From: Sphingopyxis sp. UBA6723
Lineage (GTDB): Bacteria; Pseudomonadota; Alphaproteobacteria; Sphingomonadales; Sphingomonadaceae
Direction: 5' to 3'
DNA length: 36,923 bases
Assembly: GCF_002454115.1 (NCBI RefSeq)
Contig: NZ_DKIH01000004.1
Span: 106,176 to 143,098 of the forward strand
The notes under the pieces are model-generated. The model had not been told where the DNA came from. It did no database searches and saw only the letters and a list, made by a program, of their open reading frames with translations. The position numbers and the translations under genes were made by a program. This document shows, piece by piece, positions 30,627-36,923 of the stretch; position 1 is the first letter of the stretch, and each line of letters begins with the position of its first letter.

Positions 30627-32390
30627 CTACTCGAACACCTCCGGTTCCGGCACGCCATCCACCACAATCCGCCGCTGCTGAATCGTCTCGACCGTCACCG
30701 TCGCTTTCGACAGGTCCGTTTCAGGCCGCACCGGCCGTCCGCCGCGCGCCGGGTCGCCCTGGATCCAGCGCCCTTCCGCGTTCAGCGTCACATAATCGAA
30801 ATTCAGCATCTCCCCCGGTTCATTCTGCCCCAGCACCCCGATCCGGTCGCCGGCCAGCCACACCGCGACGCATGCCTTGGCGCGGCGGCACATATAGGTT
30901 TCTGCGATGCGATCCCGTGCATCGGCAGGCAGCGCTCGATCGGCGGGAATAACCCGGATCCGCTCGGCAAAGGGCTTGGGCAGCGCCAACCCGTTCGGCC
31001 CGGTCAGATCCCAGCGGTTTTTCGCCTCCAGCGCCGCTGTTGCGGCATCGCGGCGCGCCTTTTGCGGCGACCTGGTCAAATCCCGCAACGCCGCGCGCCC
31101 ACTCGGCCCGAAATCATAGGCCATCGCCGCCCAGTCGAATTGTTCAACCGTCGTCGTCCCCGAGTTCAGCCGCGCCATCTGATCGCGCGTTGAAATCGCC
31201 CCAAAGTCGAGGATTGGCAGCGCCAGGAACAGCGCCAGCAGCGCCACCCCGATCGCCAGCTTTTGCTGCAACGGGCGCAGCACATCGTCGAAATCGCGCC
31301 GCCCTTTGGTCACCGCCCACAGCCCGACGAGCCCATAGCCGAGCGCAATCACCGTCGCGATCAAGCCCCAGATACGCTCCGGCGTCCATCCATATTGGCC
31401 GATCCGAAGCTGCATCGAATAATAAGCGATCCCCGCCAGCGGCAGCACCGCCACCGCCAGCACCGGCGCCGCCCAGCGCAGCAGCGGATTGGTCGCGCGA
31501 TCATCGGCGCCATTGCCGATCACCGCATTGGCCAGCAGCACCGCAAACGCCGCCGCCGCCAGCATCAACGCCGCGGTCGAAAAGCCTGATGCCCAGAGCT
31601 TCGCCAGCCCCGTCCCCGCCAGCGACAGCAGAAAGATCACCAGCGCCGCCGCCAACACCGGCGCCAGCACCGCCAGCACGATCATGACCAGCCGCTGCAA
31701 CGTCGACACCAGCTTGTCGCGCTCGCGCAGCAACCCCACCGCGCCGCCAAACGCCGCGCCCGCCAGCATCCAGCCGAACCATTCGTCGTTCAGCAAATCG
31801 CGGATCAGGTCGATCCCGATCAGGTGGAACATTTCCGATATCAGGAAGGTCAGCAGGAACGCGATCCCGACGAACGCCAGGCTCGCCGCGCCGATCACCG
31901 CATCGGTCCACGCGTGACTGTGCAGTCGGCCATAGGGCATGTCCCACAGCTTCCAATACCGCCAGTCGGGCGCGACATCGCGGTGCGTCTGGAACAAAGG
32001 CGTCGCGACCAGCACCGCGAGCATCCCCGACCAGAACGGCCATTCGATCGGGCCGCCCTGCAAATTATACGCCGCCGTCTGCCACGCGATCAGCCCGAGG
32101 ACCATGCCCCAGATCAGCGCAAAGCCGAGCGCCCAGAGCCACCGCCGCAGCTCGACCCCCAGCACGAACACCACCGCCGCGACCGCAACTGCAGTCGCCA
32201 GCGCGCTGCGCCACTGCGCCAGCCCATCCTCGTAATTGTGATCGACGAGGGCATGGAACGCGAGCCCCGCCGCGGCACAAATCGCCGCCATGATCCACGG
32301 GCGCAGCGGCCAAGGCGGATCATTATCGTCAAGGCGTGCGGAAACTCGGGGCGAATCGGCGGCGGTGCCGGTTGCGGGCGCGTCGGTCAT
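30627..32390 (-). CDS. DUF4153 domain-containing polytopic membrane protein
   Basis: 587 residues. About ten or more hydrophobic segments fill residues 30-420, for example AAVVFVLGVELRRWLWALGF and LAPVLAAALVIFLLSLAGTG. A soluble C-terminal part of about 170 residues follows (FDWAAMAYDFGPSGRAALRD onward) with three cysteines. This matches DUF4153, a family of unknown function. I start at MTDAPATG, which has a GGGG just upstream; two in-frame ATG-proximal starts up to 12 codons earlier are possible. It is divergent from the DUF3089 hydrolase. Confidence 0.88.
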   Translation of the reverse strand: MTDAPATGTAADSPRVSARLDDNDPPWPLRPWIMAAICAAAGLAFHALVDHNYEDGLAQWRSALATAVAVAAVVFVLGVELRRWLWALGFALIWGMVLGLIAWQTAAYNLQGGPIEWPFWSGMLAVLVATPLFQTHRDVAPDWRYWKLWDMPYGRLHSHAWTDAVIGAASLAFVGIAFLLTFLISEMFHLIGIDLIRDLLNDEWFGWMLAGAAFGGAVGLLRERDKLVSTLQRLVMIVLAVLAPVLAAALVIFLLSLAGTGLAKLWASGFSTAALMLAAAAFAVLLANAVIGNGADDRATNPLLRWAAPVLAVAVLPLAGIAYYSMQLRIGQYGWTPERIWGLIATVIALGYGLVGLWAVTKGRRDFDDVLRPLQQKLAIGVALLALFLALPILDFGAISTRDQMARLNSGTTTVEQFDWAAMAYDFGPSGRAALRDLTRSPQKARRDAATAALEAKNRWDLTGPNGLALPKPFAERIRVIPADRALPADARDRIAETYMCRRAKACVAVWLAGDRIGVLGQNEPGEMLNFDYVTLNAEGRWIQGDPARGGRPVRPETDLSKATVTVETIQQRRIVVDGVPEPEVFE

Positions 32391-32464
32391 ACCCCACATC
32401 TGGGCTTGTTTCGCGGGCCAGCGCAAGCCAAACAGCGCACCAGTCCGTCTCCCCTCCCTACCCC

Positions 32465-33748
32465 ATGGAGCCCCCCTTGGCCCGCAAATTTCTGTACGTC
32501 ATTGCCGCGATCATCCTGCTGATCCTTGCCGCCGGGGTCGTATATCAGCTCTTCCCCGGCTGGGTCGCGCGCACCGCCTTTGTGCCGAGCGCAGAGTTCA
32601 AACAGCAAGCCGCCATCGAACCCAATGCCTATGACGACCCCAAAATGTGGTTCGCACATCCCGGCGTCGCCAGCGACCCGTCGGCCTGGCGCCCCGCCGC
32701 CGAAGGATCGGCACCCGACAGCGCCGAAGCGCAGTCGCGCGACCAGCTGATCCCGTCCGCGGGCGCCGCCGAAACCACCGCGCCGCCGGTGCCAAAGGGC
32801 GACGCCGCGGTCTTTTTTGTGCATCCGACCAGCTATTACAGCCGCTCGAGCTGGAACGCGCCGCTGGCAGACCGCGATTCGGACCACCGCGCCAATCTGT
32901 TCGTACAGGGCATGGCGAGCGCCTTTGCTGACGCGGGTGAAATCTGGGCGCCGCGCTACCGTCAGGCGACCCTCGGCGCCTTCCTTGCCGAAGACCGTGT
33001 CACCGCGGGCAAGGCAATTGACGCCGCTTACCGCGACGTCGAGGAAGCCTTCGACGCCTTTGTCGCCGCGCAGCCCAAGAACAAACCGATCGTCCTTGCG
33101 GGCCACAGCCAGGGCGCGCTACACCTCACCACCCTGCTCAAAAACAAGATCGCCGGCACGCCGCTCGCGAAGCGGATCGTCGCGGCCTATGTGATCGGCT
33201 GGCCGATCAGCCTCGACACCGACATGGCCGCGCTCGGCCTGCCCGCGTGCCAGACGCCCGAGCAAAAAGGTTGTATCCTCAGCTGGGCGACCTTTGCCGA
33301 CCCCGCCGATCCCGAAATGGTGATCAGCGCCTATGATGGCACGATCGGTTTCGACGGTCGCCCGCGTGCCGACACGCGGATGCTGTGCACGAATCCGCTC
33401 ACCGGCACCCCCGACGCCGCCGCTGCGCCCGACGCCAATCTCGGCACCCTCCGGCCGACCGAGGGCTTCAAGAGCGGATCGCTGATCGCGGGCAAGATCG
33501 GCGCCAAATGCGACGACACCCGCGGCCTGCTGATGATCGGCGATGCCGAGATCGCCAAGGATTATGTCGTCGCAGGCTATGTGCTGCCGGGCAATAATTA
33601 CCATGTCTATGACATCACCCTGTTCTGGGCGAATGTCCGCGCCGATGCTTTGCGGCGGTTGGCGGCGTATGAGGGGAAGCCGTCGCCGGTACCGCCCGCG
33701 GCGATGCCTTTGGCGCCGACGCCAACGGTCGCTGCACCGAAAACCTAA
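32465..33748 (+). CDS. DUF3089 alpha/beta-hydrolase-like protein, membrane-anchored
   Basis: 427 residues. An N-terminal hydrophobic helix (FLYVIAAIILLILAAGVVYQ) anchors or exports it. The DUF3089 domain follows: AAVFFVHPTSYYSRSSWNAP, then a nucleophile elbow GHSQG with Ser215, and the later NNYHVYDITLFWANVR. It is probably a lipase or esterase in the envelope; the substrate is unknown. The tail is Pro/Ala-rich. The open frame extends upstream of the chosen ATG but lacks any domain there. A palindromic repeat follows the stop. Confidence 0.88.
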   Translation: MEPPLARKFLYVIAAIILLILAAGVVYQLFPGWVARTAFVPSAEFKQQAAIEPNAYDDPKMWFAHPGVASDPSAWRPAAEGSAPDSAEAQSRDQLIPSAGAAETTAPPVPKGDAAVFFVHPTSYYSRSSWNAPLADRDSDHRANLFVQGMASAFADAGEIWAPRYRQATLGAFLAEDRVTAGKAIDAAYRDVEEAFDAFVAAQPKNKPIVLAGHSQGALHLTTLLKNKIAGTPLAKRIVAAYVIGWPISLDTDMAALGLPACQTPEQKGCILSWATFADPADPEMVISAYDGTIGFDGRPRADTRMLCTNPLTGTPDAAAAPDANLGTLRPTEGFKSGSLIAGKIGAKCDDTRGLLMIGDAEIAKDYVVAGYVLPGNNYHVYDITLFWANVRADALRRLAAYEGKPSPVPPAAMPLAPTPTVAAPKT

Positions 33749-33753
33749 TTCGG

Positions 33754-33827
33754 TTCGTGTCGAGCGAAGTCGAGACACGCTGGGCACGCACGACCCTTCG
33801 ACGTGTCTCGACTTCGCTCGACACGAA
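33754..33827. repeat. REP-like paired palindrome (TTCGTGTCGAGCGAAGTCGA family)
   Basis: Two perfect inverted 26-bp arms (33754-33779 and 33802-33827) flank a 22-bp spacer. Each arm can itself form a small hairpin, GTGTC/GACAC, with a tandem G-A mismatch. The element fills the gap between the DUF3089 and ruvX genes. A related copy is at 18466 and another begins at 36904. Confidence 0.85.
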
Positions 33828-33844
33828 CGGGTAGAGGGTGAGCG

Positions 33845-34306
33845 ATGATCACCACCGCCGCCCCCGAATTCTCCGCCCAATTCCCCAATGGCGGCCGCCT
33901 CGCAGGCCTCGATGTCGGCACCAAGACCATCGGCGTCGCGACCTGCGATGTGAACTGGAGCTTCGCGACCCCCGACAAGACGATCATCCGCAAGAAATTC
34001 GCCGCCGACCTCGCAACGCTCAGAACGGTCCTCACCGCCCACGCGATCGTCGGCCTCGTCGTCGGCCTGCCCCTGAACATGGACGGCAGCGATAGCCCGC
34101 GCACCCAAAGCACCCGCGCCTTCGCCCGCAATCTGCTGCCACTTGGCCTTCCCATCCTGCTCTGGGACGAACGCTGGTCGACCGCCGCGGTCGAGCGCGC
34201 GATGATCGCCGCCGACGTCAGCCGCGCCAAACGCGCCGAGCGAATCGACAGCGCCGCGGCGGCCTTCATCCTGCAAGGCGCGATCGACGCGATGACGCGC
34301 GGTTGA
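33845..34306 (+). CDS. ruvX: Putative pre-16S rRNA nuclease / Holliday-junction resolvase RuvX (YqgF)
   Basis: A 153-residue RNase H-like protein. The conserved acids are Asp23 in GLDVGTKTIG, Glu109 in LLWDERWST and Asp135 in ERIDSAAAAFIL. VVGLPLNMDGSDSPR is another family signature. In bacteria, YqgF trims the 5' end of 16S rRNA and has been linked to recombination. It is followed, with overlap, by a DUF1294 gene and then pyrB; ruvX beside pyrB is also seen in pseudomonads. Confidence 0.95.
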   Translation: MITTAAPEFSAQFPNGGRLAGLDVGTKTIGVATCDVNWSFATPDKTIIRKKFAADLATLRTVLTAHAIVGLVVGLPLNMDGSDSPRTQSTRAFARNLLPLGLPILLWDERWSTAAVERAMIAADVSRAKRAERIDSAAAAFILQGAIDAMTRG

Positions 34307-34590
34307 TCCGCTATGTCGTCTATTGGCTCGCCGCGGCAAACGGCATCACTTTTGGCCTGATGATCGCCGACAAGCGCCGCGCAGAAGCAGGCGCGCTCCG
34401 GATATCCGAAAGCACCCTGCTCGGCTGGTCGTGCCTCGGCGGCGCCATCGGCGCCTTTGCGGCCTCACGCATCGTGCGCCATAAGACGCGCAAGCAGCCG
34501 TTTGCGACGAAGTTGATTATGCTCTGCGCCGCCGAAATCGTGCTGCTCGGGCTCTGGGCGCTTGGCGTTCTCGATTTTCTCGTGACTTGA
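34303..34590 (+). CDS. DUF1294 small membrane protein
   Basis: 95 residues with two or three membrane segments (YVVYWLAAANGITFGLMI, LLGWSCLGGAIGAFAASRIV, IVLLGLWALGVLDFLV). The motifs ADKRRA and RHKTRKQPF are the DUF1294 hallmarks. No function is known for the family. It most likely starts at TTG inside the ruvX stop (TTGA overlap); the first ATG would remove the first membrane helix, so coupled initiation at TTG is preferred. Confidence 0.82.
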   Translation: MIRYVVYWLAAANGITFGLMIADKRRAEAGALRISESTLLGWSCLGGAIGAFAASRIVRHKTRKQPFATKLIMLCAAEIVLLGLWALGVLDFLVT

Positions 34591-34621
34591 TCCTCCCCAT
34601 GGCTGCGCCACAGGGAGGATC
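34589..34621. repeat. Hairpin GATCCTCCC/GGGAGGATC in the pyrB leader
   Basis: A 9-bp stem with an inner TGGC/GCCA helix lies between the DUF1294 stop and the pyrB start. No U-run follows, so it looks more like a REP-type palindrome than a terminator. It could affect pyrB leader RNA. Confidence 0.5.
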
Positions 34622-34664
34622 GCGCTTGCCAGAATCGCGGTGTCTGCCTAAACGCTCCCCTTTA

Positions 34665-35660
34665 ATGACATCATCAACAATCCGACCCGCCAGCGACTAT
34701 CCGCCCGGCGGCGATGCCTTTCGCCATCGCCACCTGATCGGCATCGCCCAGCTGACCCCGTGGGAGATCAGCTATGTTCTCGACGCTGCCGAAGAGTGGG
34801 TCGATCTGAATCGCAGCGGTGCCGCCAAGCATGACGACCGCCTCGCCGGGCTCACCATCATCAACGCCTTTTTCGAAAATTCGACGCGTACGCTCTTGTC
34901 GTTCGAGATCGCGGGAAAACGCCTCGGGGCAGACGTCGTCAATATGCACGCCGCGCAATCGAGCGTCAAAAAGGGCGAAACGCTGATCGACACCGCGATG
35001 ACGCTGAACGCGATGCGCGCCGACGCGATGGTGATCCGGCATGGCAGCTCGGGGGCGGTCCAGCTGATCGCCGACAAGGTCGACTGCCCGGTGCTTAACG
35101 CGGGTGACGGGCGCCACGAGCATCCAACGCAGGCACTGCTCGACGCGCTCACCATCCGCCGCCGCTTGGGACGGGTGGAAGGCCTCACCATCGCGATCTG
35201 CGGCGACGTGCTGCACAGCCGCGTCGCGCGCTCCAATATCCTCGCCCTCACCCTGCTCGGCAACGAGGTGCGCGTTGTCGCTCCCGCGACGCTCACCCCG
35301 CCCGCAGTCGACCGGATGCATGTGACGACCTTCACCGATATGGACGAGGGGCTGAAGGATGCCGACGTCGTGATGATGCTCCGCCTCCAGAACGAACGTA
35401 TGGACGGCGCCTATCTGCCCAGCGCGCGCGAATATCATGCGCTCTACGGCCTGACCCCGAAACGCCTCGAAAAAGCCAAGCCCGATGCGATCGTCATGCA
35501 CCCCGGCCCGATGAACCGCGGGGTCGAAATCGACAGCAGCGTCGCCGACCACCCAACCCGCTCGACGATTACCGAGCAGGTCGAAATGGGGGTCGCGGTC
35601 CGCATGGCGTGCCTCGACATCTTGACGCGCCGCCAGCGGGGGGTCGCGGGATGGAACTGA
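34665..35660 (+). CDS. pyrB: Aspartate carbamoyltransferase catalytic subunit
   Basis: 331 residues. It joins carbamoyl phosphate and aspartate in pyrimidine synthesis. The carbamoyl-phosphate loop FENSTRTLLSFE is present (STRT at 73-76). SSVKKGET supplies the mobile lysine, and HPTQALLD at 153-160 and HPGPMNRGVE complete the active site. I start at the ATG of MTSSTIRPAS; the frame runs further upstream through the hairpin without homology. No pyrI regulatory subunit is adjacent. It overlaps the following dihydroorotase-like gene by 10 bases, as in pseudomonads, where the two proteins form a dodecamer. Confidence 0.97.
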   Translation: MTSSTIRPASDYPPGGDAFRHRHLIGIAQLTPWEISYVLDAAEEWVDLNRSGAAKHDDRLAGLTIINAFFENSTRTLLSFEIAGKRLGADVVNMHAAQSSVKKGETLIDTAMTLNAMRADAMVIRHGSSGAVQLIADKVDCPVLNAGDGRHEHPTQALLDALTIRRRLGRVEGLTIAICGDVLHSRVARSNILALTLLGNEVRVVAPATLTPPAVDRMHVTTFTDMDEGLKDADVVMMLRLQNERMDGAYLPSAREYHALYGLTPKRLEKAKPDAIVMHPGPMNRGVEIDSSVADHPTRSTITEQVEMGVAVRMACLDILTRRQRGVAGWN

Positions 35661-36865
35661 GACCGCTCCTGATCACCAACGCGCGCCTGCTCGGCAGCGA
35701 GATCGGCAGTCTGCTCGTCACCGAAGGCCGCATCGCCGCCCTTAACCCGAATGAGACGCCGGACGGCACCGAAACGGTCGATGCCAAGGGCCAGTGGCTC
35801 GCCCCCGGTATCATCGACCTTGGCGTCTTTGCCACCGACAAGCCCGCCTTTCACTTCGGCGGCATTACCCGCGCCGCGCTGATGCCCGACGCCGGGCCGC
35901 TCGACGACCCCGGCCTTGTTGAACGTGCCGCAAAGGGCGGCAAGCCCGACCTGTGGGTCCACCCCGTCGCTGCCGCCACCAAAGGCCTCGTAGGCAAGGA
36001 ACTCGCCGAAATCGGCCTGATGAAAAGCGCGGGCGCGCGCGCCATCGCCACCGGCCGCACCCGCATCGCCGACAGCGGCGTCATGCGCCGCGTTCTCGCT
36101 TACGCTGCGTCGCTCGACCTTGTCACGATCATCCATGCCGAGGATGAAGGGCTGACCGCTGGCGCGGTCGCCACCGACGGCGAAATGGCGACCCGCCTCG
36201 GCCTCGCCTCCGCGCCCGCCATCGCCGAAGCGATCGCGATCGCGCGCGACCTCGCGCTCGTCGAGGAAACCGGCGCCCCCGTCCATTTCCGCCAGGTCAC
36301 CACCGCACGCGGCCTCGACCTGATCCGCGCTGCGAAAGCCAAGGGGCTGCCGGTCCTCTGCGGCATCACCCCGGCGCATCTGTTTCTGGCCGACACCGCA
36401 ATCGGCGATTTCCGGACCTTCGCGCGTCTGTCGCCGCCGCTGCGCAGCGAAGACAACCGTTTGGCCTGCCTCGCGGCGGTCGCAGATGGGACGATCGACG
36501 TCCTGTCGTCGGGCCACGACCCGCGCGGTCCCGAGGACAAGCGCCTGCCCTTTGCCGAAGCGTTGCCCGGCATGGCGGGCGCCGAAACCCTGCTCGCGTT
36601 CGGCCTGAACCTCGTGCGCGACGGCCATGTCACGCCCGCCCGCCTATTCGACATGCTCGCCGCCACCCCCGCCCGCCTGCTCGGCCTCAACGCCGGGCGT
36701 CTGGCAGTGGGCATGGAGGCCGACCTCATCCTGATCGACGATGGCACCCCGTGGCAGGTCGATGCGAAAAAAATGGCGGCTTATGCGGGCAACACGCCAT
36801 TCGACGGTATGCCGGTGCAAGGCCGCGCGACCGCGATGTGGAAGGGCGGATTGCGGGTGCGGTAG
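35651..36865 (+). CDS. Dihydroorotase-like protein lacking metal ligands (PyrC'/PyrX type)
   Basis: A 404-residue amidohydrolase-fold protein coupled to pyrB. The metal-binding HxH that normally follows GxID is replaced: APGIIDLGVF has Gly58 and Phe60. Of the later ligands, the first His is kept (IHAED, His162), the next is Gln in VHFRQVTT, and the catalytic Asp of TDHAPH is Gly in SSGHDPR. Such pseudo-dihydroorotases in pseudomonads have no activity but are needed to assemble ATCase. A separate active pyrC should exist elsewhere in the genome. The start ATG is GGG-preceded; homology does not extend upstream of it. Confidence 0.9.
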   Translation: MELRPLLITNARLLGSEIGSLLVTEGRIAALNPNETPDGTETVDAKGQWLAPGIIDLGVFATDKPAFHFGGITRAALMPDAGPLDDPGLVERAAKGGKPDLWVHPVAAATKGLVGKELAEIGLMKSAGARAIATGRTRIADSGVMRRVLAYAASLDLVTIIHAEDEGLTAGAVATDGEMATRLGLASAPAIAEAIAIARDLALVEETGAPVHFRQVTTARGLDLIRAAKAKGLPVLCGITPAHLFLADTAIGDFRTFARLSPPLRSEDNRLACLAAVADGTIDVLSSGHDPRGPEDKRLPFAEALPGMAGAETLLAFGLNLVRDGHVTPARLFDMLAATPARLLGLNAGRLAVGMEADLILIDDGTPWQVDAKKMAAYAGNTPFDGMPVQGRATAMWKGGLRVR

Positions 36866-36903
36866 AGCGGCGCTGGGGTGGATCTCCAGACCGTCTTCTG
36901 TTT

Positions 36904-36923
36904 CCGTTCGTGTCGAGCGAAGT
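36904..36923 (+). repeat. Start of another TTCGTGTCGAGCGAAGT-family repeat, cut by the window end
   Basis: The last 20 bases match the left arm of the element at 33754 (CCGTTCGTGTCGAGCGAAGT). The remainder lies outside the window. Confidence 0.75.

Noticed and set aside
33119..34339. 406-codon minus-strand open frame
   Set aside because: It is antisense to the DUF3089 and ruvX genes and crosses a palindromic repeat.
35444..36628. 394-codon minus-strand open frame
   Set aside because: It lies opposite pyrB and the dihydroorotase-like gene; no domain.

Overview
The window is GC-rich chromosomal DNA that reads as an alphaproteobacterium of the Sphingomonadaceae, most likely Sphingopyxis-like. 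The evidence is the FYDLN-acid (TIGR02300) gene divergent from aroA, the aroA-cmk-rpsA-ihfB order, a type II (CP4-like) AroA, gatCAB, two secreted S9 peptidases, and several families of short palindromic repeats. The genus is an inference. I saw no CRISPR array, phage genes, classical IS transposase, rRNA gene or replication origin.

Layout. (1) 1-7540 is a small-molecule catabolic region: the end of an amino-acid-type ABC ATPase, a cupin and an FAD amine/amino-acid oxidase; then an S9 dipeptidyl-peptidase divergent from a LysR regulator; then a tight HAD / D-threonine-aldolase-like PLP enzyme / RidA operon. (2) 7541-8000 holds an AT-rich gap and tRNA-Ala(GGC). (3) 8001-13406 is housekeeping: FYDLN protein, aroA, a secreted small protein, cmk, rpsA behind a leader with attenuator architecture, and ihfB. 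(4) 13570-18455 has an ABC-2 exporter pair, tRNA-Leu(TAA), a cellulose-biosynthesis-type acetyltransferase, a lipoprotein solute-binding protein and a DUF4112 protein. (5) 18466-25163 has a prolyl oligopeptidase, tRNA-Tyr, rlmB, an adrenodoxin-type ferredoxin, a DNA-3-methyladenine glycosylase truncated by an amber codon, a 379-bp GIY-YIG nuclease cassette bounded by near-perfect inverted palindromic repeats, trigger factor with an unusual tail, and tRNA-Leu(TAG). (6) 25332-26900 holds three small unrecognised genes, two of them secreted. (7) 26988-30356 is gatC-gatA-gatB, with repeats in the gaps. (8) 30627-36865 has a DUF4153 membrane protein, a DUF3089 hydrolase, then ruvX-DUF1294-pyrB and a dihydroorotase homologue lacking its metal ligands.

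How genes work together. The PLP enzyme and RidA make a coherent pair if the former is a D-serine/D-threonine dehydratase, because RidA hydrolyses the reactive enamine/imine product. GatCAB amidates mischarged tRNA. pyrB with the pseudo-dihydroorotase resembles the pseudomonad ATCase complex.

The strongest candidate for an undescribed system is the GIY-YIG cassette. Its 28-bp ends match 27/28, and their core (GC-rich stem, GAAA-type tetraloop, then CCCA) recurs as gene-free copies around gatCAB. One of those copies supplies the apparent gatC ribosome-binding site. This suggests a single-domain GIY-YIG nuclease tied to a family of REP-like palindromes. The second strong signal is the rpsA leader, which contains a terminator and a duplicated sequence able to form a competing antiterminator.
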